Shown here: piece after piece, positions 1 through 5,188 of the stretch
How the letters are laid out: every line of letters starts with the position of its first letter
How positions within the stretch are numbered: the stretch's first letter is position 1
Assembly (NCBI GenBank): GCA_002341805.1
Contig: DDOS01000031.1
Location: 7,472-12,687, forward strand
Length of the DNA stretch: 5,216 bases
Source of the DNA: Aquificaceae bacterium UBA2488
Lineage (GTDB): Bacteria > Aquificota > Aquificia > Aquificales > Aquificaceae
Reading direction: 5' to 3'
Notes under the pieces: generated by a model
What the model saw: the letters and a program-made list of their open reading frames with translations, nothing else
What the model was told of the DNA's origin: nothing
Database searches by the model: none
Translations under genes and position numbers: made by a program

Positions 1-1
1 T

Positions 2-499
2 GTGCTGATGAATCTAAATACCATCTTAAATTTATCCACTTCTATTAACGATATAACCACATTTATCCAAATATTAGACAACTACATAGTGGATTTTATA
101 GAAATAGCTAAGACAGAACAAGTGGCTAAAAGACTTAAAGAAAACAATATGTTTTTTTATGCTTCCAGAAAGATGAAAAAAGATATATACACTGCTGAGT
201 CTCTTCTTATAAATTATGTGGTATATGCCATGCCAAATCTTATGGGAGCTTCTAAGAACCCAGAAACTTTTGAGTTCGTAAGGACACTTATAAAAGATCT
301 CATAAATACTTTCAACGACATAGAGATAGCTTTTTACTATGCTTATGCGGTGCTACCAAGATGGCTAAAATCAAATAGAAATCAAGACTTCATCTATGAT
401 TCTCATGAAAAGCTTAAAAAACTACTATATCCCATGCAAAAGGATATGAATGAGCTTGTGAGGTTTTTCTACTTTGATTTTAAGGATTATATGGTATAA
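2..499 (+). CDS. Hypothetical all-helical protein, possibly 5'-truncated by the window edge
   Basis: I do not recognise this protein. The open frame reaches the left edge, so the start is uncertain. GTG at 2 or ATG at 8 would give about 163-165 residues, but there is no visible ribosome-binding site before ATG 8, and the true start may lie outside the window. The sequence is rich in Leu, Ile, Lys, Phe and Tyr and reads as successive amphipathic helices. It has no signal peptide, no clear membrane span, no Cys cluster and no nucleotide-binding loop. A Tyr/Phe-rich patch (FYYAYAVLPRWLK, about residues 111-123) is the most distinctive part, and the C-terminus is also aromatic (FFYFDFKDYMV). It ends at TAA 497-499, two bases from the stop of the convergent ferritin-like gene, so the two transcripts probably overlap at their 3' ends. 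Its frame is long and clean, with codon use like its neighbours, so it is very likely a real gene. Function unknown. Confidence 0.75.
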   Translation: MLMNLNTILNLSTSINDITTFIQILDNYIVDFIEIAKTEQVAKRLKENNMFFYASRKMKKDIYTAESLLINYVVYAMPNLMGASKNPETFEFVRTLIKDLINTFNDIEIAFYYAYAVLPRWLKSNRNQDFIYDSHEKLKKLLYPMQKDMNELVRFFYFDFKDYMV

Positions 500-501
500 G
501 T

Positions 502-1428
502 TTATTTGTTTTTGCCGAACAAACTACCCACTGTTAGAGCTGTAATCACTTTGGCTATATCTTGTTCTGGTGTGTTAGGATTGTTAAGATATTCTTGTAG
601 GTCTTCATAGTGAATTTCTCTTTTTGATATTCTATCTAATATCCATCTTAGATCAGAATCTTCTGTGTTTTTAGCAATATCTTCAACCTCTTTTGAAAAC
701 ATTTCCTGGTCTTTTGTATTATAATTTATAGCTTGTTCTTGGTTTTCTATTTTCTCTATATCAGGAAGATCTATGTTTGGTTTTATACCTGCTTCTGATA
801 TCTCTTCTGCTACCCATCCAAAATGTTTCATCTTGTCTATAGCTCTTTGTTCTATGGTGTCTGATAGTTTTGGGTTTTTGGCTTTTAGCATAAAAGACTG
901 ATACAAAGATTCCAATATTTTTTGATATTGCTTTTTAAGGTATGAGTTTAATATATGCGCTATCTTGGCTTTGTTTTCGTCTACATGACCTCCTTCTTTG
1001 TTTGTTGATAAATTTTCTTTTAGTTTTTCTACCAACGCTTGAAATATATGAAGATGAGAACTCTCATCTTGGATTACCCTCTCAAAAATTTTTCTTATAT
1101 GTGTGTCTTTGATGTCTTTTAGTTGCTTCTCATATACATTTATAGCCATTTTCTCAGCTTCTACATCAAAGCTTAGGAGAGATTCCTTTGTTTGAGCCTC
1201 TAAAAAGACTTCTGCTCTATTGTCTATGGCAGGATAACCCCCTAAATCTACCACTGCGTGGGCAAACATCCTAAGATGCTTCATCTCTTCTCTAGCGATC
1301 TCTTCCAGATCTTTTTCTACGCTTTCTTCACATATTGTAAAGGCATGAAACAAATACTGAGTTATGGCAGCATGTTCTAGCGCTATATTATAATTTAAAT
1401 AGTTTATAATCTTATCTTTCTCTTCCAT
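502..1428 (-). CDS. Two-domain bacterioferritin-like encapsulin cargo protein with C-terminal targeting peptide
   Basis: Predicted ferroxidase cargo of the encapsulin encoded just upstream, acting inside the cytoplasmic nanocompartment to oxidise and store iron. Residues 1-140 resemble bacterioferritin: the opening INYLNYNIALEHAAITQY is close to the E. coli Bfr N-terminus. The six di-iron ligands are visible as E18, E48 and H51 (EEMKH), E92, and E122 and H125 (ESSH). M49 sits where Bfr has its haem-binding Met, but haem binding is unproven. Residues about 150-283 look like a second, diverged copy of the fold with most ligands lost. A short linker then leads to LTVGSLFGKNK at 298-308, matching the encapsulin cargo-loading consensus (LTVGSL-type). 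ATG 1426-1428 is preceded by GGAG (1434-1437) placed directly after the encapsulin stop, giving a 9-base gap and likely translational coupling. At 308 residues it is about twice the length of ordinary Bfr (about 158). Fold and cargo status are confident; enzymatic activity and metal are inferred. Confidence 0.88.
   Translation of the reverse strand: MEEKDKIINYLNYNIALEHAAITQYLFHAFTICEESVEKDLEEIAREEMKHLRMFAHAVVDLGGYPAIDNRAEVFLEAQTKESLLSFDVEAEKMAINVYEKQLKDIKDTHIRKIFERVIQDESSHLHIFQALVEKLKENLSTNKEGGHVDENKAKIAHILNSYLKKQYQKILESLYQSFMLKAKNPKLSDTIEQRAIDKMKHFGWVAEEISEAGIKPNIDLPDIEKIENQEQAINYNTKDQEMFSKEVEDIAKNTEDSDLRWILDRISKREIHYEDLQEYLNNPNTPEQDIAKVITALTVGSLFGKNK
505..537 (-). other. Encapsulin targeting (cargo-loading) peptide, C-terminus of the ferritin-like protein
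   Basis: Encodes the last 11 residues, LTVGSLFGKNK (298-308). Family 1 encapsulin cargos (DyP peroxidases, ferritin-like proteins) carry a C-terminal tail with a Gly-Ser-Leu core that binds a hydrophobic groove on the inner face of the shell; LTVGSL is a typical form. It follows a flexible stretch after the last predicted helix (NNPNTPEQD, 282-290), as expected for a tether. The immediate co-encoding with a shell gene makes a chance match unlikely. Confidence 0.88.
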
Positions 1429-1437
1429 AAATGCTCC

Positions 1438-2274
1438 TTACTTAGCTATAACTATAGAAGATGGATTTTTTATTCTAAAAGCTAAAAGCTCAAATACTCT
1501 GAAATAATAATCCATATTTTCAACAGCTAAGAATGCTGTTGTCATATCCTGAGCTATAAATAGATCCATATTTTCTAAGCCAGCTGCTATTGCTACCACT
1601 GTTCCTTCTGGCACAGCATATGTAGAAAATACTCCAAAATCAAATATCTTTGTTATTAATTTGATCTCTAACATACCGCTATTTCCTTGTAGCCTAAAGG
1701 CTTTAGAATAATCCTTTGGGTTCAAGATAAGTGCGAAGTTTGAGCTATATCCGTTTGCAGTGAGGGCTTCAATACATTTTAGACTTGTTTTGAATATATT
1801 ACCTTCTTGATCAAAATTTTCTTTTTTTATTTCTGTTTTACCTTCTACGTTTAATATACCAGGATATCCAAGTACTGAATCTCCATTGAATATAAACACG
1901 TCCTCAGCTATAGAAATCTCCCTTGCAGCTGTTGCTACCACTGAGACATCAAACACTTGATTGTCATTCTTTGCAGATTCTATATCTCTCCAATGAAATT
2001 TGAAGTCTTTGTATATTTGTGGAATAGGCAAGAATTTTCTATTTTTAACTTTTACTACATCACACTCTTTATCACCAAAGAGCACACATGCACCTCCTGT
2101 TGGTTCCGAGATTATATCATAAGGAACAGCCTGTATATATGGAGTTGATGCTGGTGTTATCTCTACAAATCTTCTGCCTACTAGGTTGTTTCTCGCTGTC
2201 TTTATAACAGCTTCGTCAATTTTCTTCCACTGATCTTCTGTTAGGGGAGATTCTTTTCTATTTAAAAAATTCAT
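1438..2274 (-). CDS. enc: Family 1 encapsulin shell protein
   Basis: Shell subunit of an icosahedral protein nanocompartment with the HK97 phage-capsid fold. The N-terminus MNFLNRKESPLTEDQWKKID aligns well with Thermotoga maritima encapsulin ([20 protein letters not shown]). The later blocks NNLVGRRFV, LPIPQ..., the E-rich segment around 120-140 leading to GYPGILN, ILNPKDY (183-189), IAQDMTTAF (240-248) and the C-terminal FRIKNPSSIVIAK also follow the family order. Length 278 is close to T. maritima (about 265), so a 60-subunit T=1 shell is plausible but not shown. W95 aligns with the Trp that stacks on flavin in the T. maritima shell, while the nearby Arg is not obviously kept. The start is supported by a near-perfect Shine-Dalgarno (AAAAGGAGGTAA, 2277-2288) 4-5 bases before ATG. 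It is first in an operon with its ferritin-like cargo. No phage genes surround it, so an encapsulin role is much more likely than a prophage capsid. Confidence 0.95.
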   Translation of the reverse strand: MNFLNRKESPLTEDQWKKIDEAVIKTARNNLVGRRFVEITPASTPYIQAVPYDIISEPTGGACVLFGDKECDVVKVKNRKFLPIPQIYKDFKFHWRDIESAKNDNQVFDVSVVATAAREISIAEDVFIFNGDSVLGYPGILNVEGKTEIKKENFDQEGNIFKTSLKCIEALTANGYSSNFALILNPKDYSKAFRLQGNSGMLEIKLITKIFDFGVFSTYAVPEGTVVAIAAGLENMDLFIAQDMTTAFLAVENMDYYFRVFELLAFRIKNPSSIVIAK

Positions 2275-2300
2275 ATTTACCTCCTTTTCGCTCTAAAGAT

Positions 2301-2328
2301 AAAATATAACATTATAGTAAAAAGTCAA
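2301..2328 (-). promoter_or_regulatory. Putative promoter of the encapsulin operon
   Basis: Read on the minus strand, TTGACT (2328-2323, five of six matches to the -35 consensus) is followed after 16 bases by TATTTT (2306-2301). This would give a leader of about 20 bases carrying the strong ribosome-binding site. An alternative -10, a perfect TATAAT, lies at 2316-2311 but has no convincing -35 at the usual distance. One of the two probably drives the shell and cargo genes; sequence alone does not decide which. Confidence 0.55.
2305..2316. promoter_or_regulatory. Palindrome overlapping the encapsulin promoter, possible operator
   Basis: TATAACATTATA is an inverted repeat with perfect 5-base arms (TATAA/TTATA) and a 2-base centre. 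It lies between and on the candidate promoter elements of the encapsulin operon. The half-sites resemble those of PerR boxes (TTATAAT-N-ATTATAA), although the spacing is one base shorter. A Fur/PerR-type regulator would make sense for iron-storage genes, but in AT-rich DNA a short palindrome can arise by chance. Confidence 0.3.
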
Positions 2329-2345
2329 TATTAAAATTGTTTTGT

Positions 2346-2373
2346 TTGTGATACAACCTTACTATGCTATAAT
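2346..2373 (+). promoter_or_regulatory. Putative extended -10 promoter of the cmk-ubiX-fmt-PAP2 operon
   Basis: A perfect TATAAT at 2368-2373 is preceded by TGC (2365-2367), an extended -10 element. TTGTGA at 2346-2351 (four of six matches) is a possible -35 with a 16-base spacer. Transcription would begin near 2380, giving a leader of about 32 bases before the cmk ATG. It is divergent from the encapsulin promoter and about 20 bases away from it. Confidence 0.65.
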
Positions 2374-2382
2374 ACTAACATG

Positions 2383-2411
2383 CAAGGTGAGGCTCTAACA
2401 AGGTAAAGGCT
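2383..2411 (+). repeat. Imperfect tandem repeat in the cmk leader, duplicating the ribosome-binding site
   Basis: CAAGGTGAGGCT (2383-2394) recurs as CAAGGTAAAGGCT (2399-2411), a period of 16 bases. The second copy holds the likely cmk Shine-Dalgarno (AAGGT, 7 bases before ATG 2412); AAAGG is too close to the start to be ideal. The first copy is a ribosome-binding-like sequence without a start codon at the right distance. It may be a chance or recent duplication. Confidence 0.5.
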
Positions 2412-3029
2412 ATGAAAATAATTACCATAGATGGCCCAGCTTCCAGTGGTAAATCAAGTGTTGCTAAGGCATTATCCCAAAAGCTTGAGTTTGTTTATTT
2501 TAACACAGGACTTACTTATAGGGCTATTGGTTTTTTGAAAGCCAGAAATATGGATTTTTTTGAGGCCATAAAAAATAATCTCATGGTTTTTGAGCTTTTA
2601 ATAGGACAAACAAAGGTAATATTTGAAAATATTGACATAACTTCTTTACTTTTGCAAGAAGATATCGCAAAACTTGCTTCAGAAGTGGCTAAAGACCCTA
2701 TAATAAGGGAAAAGACGATAGATTTTCAGCGGTCTTTGGTAAAAGAAAATGCTATAGTAGAAGGGCGTGATGCAGGCACTCATATATTTAAAGATGCTCA
2801 TATAAAGTTTTTTATAGATGCAGATCCAAAAGAGCGGGCTTTAAGAAGATACATTCAAGAGGATAAACCTTATGAGGACATATTAAAAGCTATAATATCA
2901 AGGGATGAAATGGACAAAAATAGAGAAACATATCCTTTTAAGCCAGCGGAGGATGCCATACAAATAGATAGCACTTGTATGAGCTTAGATGATGTGGTAA
3001 ATCTTTGTATGGAGTATATAAATGGATAA
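2412..3029 (+). CDS. cmk: (d)CMP kinase (cytidylate kinase)
   Basis: Transfers phosphate from ATP to CMP or dCMP in cytoplasmic pyrimidine nucleotide metabolism, feeding CTP/dCTP and CDP-activated lipid synthesis. The P-loop GPASSGKSS (8-16) is intact. The NMP-binding region begins NTGLTYRA (31-38), where most family members have D(S/T)[20 protein letters not shown] (116-129) is the family signature with R119 and D120 for CMP binding. The lid segment ERALRR (141-146) and the RDEMDKNR...P...A.DAI.IDST block (164-188) are all present. Length 205 is somewhat short against the usual 220-230, the difference lying in the NMP-binding insert rather than at either end. It is the first gene of a four-gene operon; its last 8 bases overlap ubiX. 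The start ATG has AAGGT at a suitable distance and begins [10 protein letters not shown], as expected. Confidence 0.95.
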   Translation: MKIITIDGPASSGKSSVAKALSQKLEFVYFNTGLTYRAIGFLKARNMDFFEAIKNNLMVFELLIGQTKVIFENIDITSLLLQEDIAKLASEVAKDPIIREKTIDFQRSLVKENAIVEGRDAGTHIFKDAHIKFFIDADPKERALRRYIQEDKPYEDILKAIISRDEMDKNRETYPFKPAEDAIQIDSTCMSLDDVVNLCMEYING

Positions 3030-3579
3030 AATAGCCCTTCTTACAACAGGAGCGAGTGGAAGCATATATGCGGTAAGGGCTTTTGAGCTTTTAAAAGAAA
3101 AATATGAACTTCATATGGTGTTGTCAAAAACCGCCAAATATGTGATGAGCTATGAGACAAGCTTATCAGAAAACATGTTTAAGGAACATGCTAAGGTGTA
3201 TGATTATATGGATTTTGCAGCCCCTATTTCAAGTGGATCATTTTTATGCTCTTTTAAAGGTGTTATGATAGTTCCTTGCTCTATGGGAACTCTTGGGGCT
3301 ATAGCAAACGGTGTGGTGATGAATTTAATCCATAGAGTATCGGAGGTGGCTTTAAAAGAAAGAGTACCTTTGGTGGTTTTGTTAAGAGAGATGCCTTATA
3401 ATAAGATACATCTTGAAAACATGCTAAAACTTCAAGAAGCGGGAGCCATATTGATGAGTGCGAGCCCTGGTTTTTACCATAAGCCAAAAAACTTAGAGGA
3501 TGCTATAGATTTTGTAGTGGGTAAAGTTTTTGATGCTCTTAGAATAGAGCATGACATTTACAAAAGGTGGGGTACATGA
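3022..3579 (+). CDS. ubiX: Flavin prenyltransferase UbiX
   Basis: Joins dimethylallyl monophosphate to reduced FMN to make prenylated FMN, the cofactor of UbiD-type decarboxylases used in quinone and aromatic-acid metabolism. Flavoprotein fold, cytoplasmic. Visible signatures are [10 protein letters not shown] (8-17) for FMN phosphate, E45, [14 protein letters not shown] (84-97), R105 in [20 protein letters not shown] with R122 and E123, and the C-terminal [10 protein letters not shown] with Y152. R105, R122, E123 and Y152 match in order and spacing the Arg, Arg-Glu and Tyr active-site residues of Pseudomonas UbiX. Length 185 is typical. The ATG is 7 bases after GGAG (3011-3014) and lies inside the end of cmk; the stop TGA overlaps the fmt ATG. 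No ubiD partner is in the window. Confident in the family; the downstream decarboxylase it serves here is unknown. Confidence 0.93.
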   Translation: MDKIALLTTGASGSIYAVRAFELLKEKYELHMVLSKTAKYVMSYETSLSENMFKEHAKVYDYMDFAAPISSGSFLCSFKGVMIVPCSMGTLGAIANGVVMNLIHRVSEVALKERVPLVVLLREMPYNKIHLENMLKLQEAGAILMSASPGFYHKPKNLEDAIDFVVGKVFDALRIEHDIYKRWGT

Positions 3580-4481
3580 AAATAGTATTTTGTGGGACTT
3601 CAAACTTTGCGGTACCTTCCTTAGAGATGCTTCATAAACATTTTGATGTGGTGCTTGTGATAACCCAACCAGACAGGCCTGCTGGAAGAGGTCAAAAGCT
3701 TACACCACCCCCTGTAAAACGAAAAGCTTTAGAAATAGGTCTAAGCATATCCCAACCAGAAAATATAGGGCATATAGAAGATGATATTAAAAGCCTAAAA
3801 CCAGATCTTATGGTGGTGGTTTCTTATGGTCAGATAATCCCTAAGAAAATACTTGAAATACCTATTTTAAAATCCATAAACCTACACGGATCAATACTGC
3901 CAAGATATAGAGGCGCGGCTCCCATCCAAAGGGCTTTGATGGCAGGAGATGAGAAAACAGGCAACACTATAATTTTAATGTCACCAAAGATGGATGAAGG
4001 AGATATGCTGTCTTATGAAGAAGTTAATATAGAGGATGAAGATAACTACGAAACCCTATCTTATAAGCTCTCTATGAAGGGCTCGGAGCTTTTGATAAAA
4101 ACGATATTAGATTATAAAGATGGTAAAATAACACCAGTACCCCAAAATCATCAAGAAGCTATATACGCCATGCCCATTTTAAAAGAAGAGCTTAGAATAT
4201 GTTTTAAGACTTTGGCTTTTAGTATACATAACAAAATAAGAGGACTTTATCCAAACACTTATGCAAAGTTTCAAAATCATAATATTAAAATCCTAAAAAC
4301 AAGGATAAGCGATTTAGATATATATCTAAAGCCAGGAGAACTTTTGTTTTCTAAAGACAAGCTCTATGTAGGCGCCCAAGACAAACCATTAGAGATCTTG
4401 GAGATAATGTCACTTAAGGGTAAAAGGATCTCTGGTAGAGAATTTGGCATGGGATATTCCCATATAAAAGCTTTTGAATAA
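3576..4481 (+). CDS. fmt: Methionyl-tRNA formyltransferase
   Basis: Formylates initiator Met-tRNA using 10-formyltetrahydrofolate, before translation initiation. The N-terminal Rossmann-like domain starts [17 protein letters not shown]. The characteristic loop QPDRPAGRGQKLTPPPVK (31-48) that contacts tRNA is present. The folate and catalytic region INLHGSILPRYRGAAPIQ (101-118) gives N102 and H104, and MDEGDM supplies D140, completing the Asn-His-Asp catalytic set at the spacing known from E. coli. The C-terminal OB-like domain (about 200-301) includes KIRGLYPNTYAKF. At 301 residues it is close to the usual 310-315. I chose ATG 3576, which overlaps the ubiX stop as ATGA and follows AAGGTGG (3564-3570) by 5 bases. 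A GTG at 3567 would add three residues but sits inside that ribosome-binding site. It overlaps the next gene by one base (TAATG). Confidence 0.96.
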   Translation: MKIVFCGTSNFAVPSLEMLHKHFDVVLVITQPDRPAGRGQKLTPPPVKRKALEIGLSISQPENIGHIEDDIKSLKPDLMVVVSYGQIIPKKILEIPILKSINLHGSILPRYRGAAPIQRALMAGDEKTGNTIILMSPKMDEGDMLSYEEVNIEDEDNYETLSYKLSMKGSELLIKTILDYKDGKITPVPQNHQEAIYAMPILKEELRICFKTLAFSIHNKIRGLYPNTYAKFQNHNIKILKTRISDLDIYLKPGELLFSKDKLYVGAQDKPLEILEIMSLKGKRISGREFGMGYSHIKAFE

Positions 4482-5005
4482 TGATTTTTGAAGCTTTTAA
4501 AGAAAATATATACTTGTTTGATATAATAAATCACCATCATGACAATATATTGGATAAGTTTTTTTATGCTTATGCTTCCCTTGGTTCTGGATGGGTTTTA
4601 TTGCCATTCTTAGCCTATATTTATATATTTAGGCGTTTTAAATTAAAGATATTTTTGCTAAGTCTTACAATAGAAACTATTCTTGTAGTGGTGCTTAAAA
4701 ACGTTTTTGGCCAACCAAGACCTGCAAGCGTATTAAAGCATGTGCATCTTTTGTATAAGCTCTATTGGGGTTCTTTCCCATCTGGGGATAGTGCTATGGC
4801 TTTTGTAATAGCTTCGGTAGGTGCATATCAGGAAAAACCTATTGTAAAAGTATTATTTTTTATGTATGCGATTTTGATTATGTACGAACGCTCTTATGTG
4901 GGGGTACATTTTCCCCTTGATACCATAACAGGTGCCACCATAGGCATATTTAGCTTCTATGCGTCTAAATTATCCCTTAAACCCCACTCATTATCAAATA
5001 CTTAA
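4481..5005 (+). CDS. PAP2-family membrane lipid phosphatase with variant motif 2
   Basis: Integral membrane phosphatase of the PAP2 superfamily, members of which remove phosphate from phosphatidic acid, phosphatidylglycerophosphate, undecaprenyl diphosphate or lipid A; the substrate cannot be told here. Motif 1 is canonical: KNVFGQPRP with K73, R80 and P81. Motif 3, ERSYVGVHFPLD, keeps R137, the nucleophile H143 and D147, with Glu replacing the usual first Ser. Motif 2 reads FPSGDSA, with D103 where PSGH has His. Hydrophobic segments lie at about 27-50, 56-73, 104-116, 121-136 and 148-162, consistent with a compact five- or six-span protein without a cleaved signal peptide. Length 174 is at the short end of the family. 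The ATG shares a base with the fmt stop (TAATG) and lacks a good Shine-Dalgarno, so translation probably restarts from fmt ribosomes. It is the last gene of the operon, right before the rRNA promoter. Confidence 0.88.
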   Translation: MIFEAFKENIYLFDIINHHHDNILDKFFYAYASLGSGWVLLPFLAYIYIFRRFKLKIFLLSLTIETILVVVLKNVFGQPRPASVLKHVHLLYKLYWGSFPSGDSAMAFVIASVGAYQEKPIVKVLFFMYAILIMYERSYVGVHFPLDTITGATIGIFSFYASKLSLKPHSLSNT

Positions 5006-5046
5006 ATCATCTTTATATAAAATGTGCTATATCATATATATTTCTC

Positions 5047-5075
5047 TTGACAAAAATAAAAACTTTCGCTATAAT
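5047..5075 (+). promoter_or_regulatory. Consensus sigma-70 promoter of the rRNA operon
   Basis: TTGACA (5047-5052) and TATAAT (5070-5075) are both perfect and separated by exactly 17 bases. Transcription should start around 5081-5084. The preceding 40 bases are almost entirely A and T (for example TATATCATATATA near 5030) and may act as an UP element. Such a perfect promoter about 110 bases before a 16S gene is the expected rrn promoter. Confidence 0.92.
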
Positions 5076-5090
5076 TATTCTTCTCAATTG

Positions 5091-5116
5091 GTTGATGCAA
5101 TAAAAAATGCGTCAGC
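5091..5116 (+). other. RNA hairpin in the rRNA leader
   Basis: GTTGATGC (5091-5098) can pair with GCGTCAGC (5109-5116) over eight base pairs, two of them G-U wobbles, around the A-rich loop AATAAAAAAT. Its position just after the transcription start is like that of boxB-type stems in antitermination leaders. It is not followed by a T-tract, so it is not an intrinsic terminator. Confidence 0.5.
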
Positions 5117-5155
5117 GGTCATACTTTATAGCTGAATAAGAAGATAGCGTAGCAA

Positions 5156-5163
5156 CATCTTTG
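5156..5163 (+). promoter_or_regulatory. Possible boxA antitermination element
   Basis: CATCTTTG matches the bacterial boxA core GCTCTTTG at six of eight positions. It is in the rRNA leader about 25 bases before 16S, where NusB/NusE (S10) loading would be expected. The match is short and could be chance. Confidence 0.35.
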
Positions 5164-5188
5164 TTATATTAAAAGTCATGGATAAAAT

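Larger units (their letters stand above)
5082..5188 (+). other. Leader of the rRNA transcript
   Basis: Non-coding stretch between the predicted start of transcription and 16S rRNA. It contains a hairpin (5091-5116), a weaker AAGAT/ATCTT inverted repeat (5141-5145 with 5157-5161) and a possible boxA. The upstream strand of the 16S processing stem should lie here, but its partner is beyond the window. I see no protein-coding frame worth calling. Confidence 0.75.

Noticed and set aside
505..523. Inverted repeat TTTGTT/AACAAA between the convergent genes as a bidirectional terminator
   Set aside because: The stem is only six weak A/T-rich pairs, has no T-tract on either side, and lies within the codons of the targeting peptide.
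1957..2148. Plus-strand open frame of 63 codons inside the encapsulin gene
   Set aside because: It lies wholly antisense to a clearly conserved coding sequence, has no ribosome-binding site, and its translation resembles nothing; it is a shadow frame.
1438..2274. Encapsulin as a prophage major capsid protein
   Set aside because: No portal, protease, terminase or tail genes are nearby, the protein aligns along its length with T. maritima encapsulin, and a tagged cargo follows it.
3299..3487. Minus-strand open frame of 62 codons inside ubiX
   Set aside because: It is antisense to conserved UbiX motifs, with no promoter or ribosome-binding site.
3567..3575. Alternative GTG start for fmt, adding three residues
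   Set aside because: The GTG is part of the AAGGTGG ribosome-binding site for ATG 3576, and the family normally begins MKIVF-like, which matches ATG 3576.
4467..4499. AAGCTTTT occurring twice around the fmt/PAP2 junction
   Set aside because: It is a short AT-rich 8-base repeat within coding sequence, encoding Lys-Ala-Phe and Glu-Ala-Phe; likely chance.
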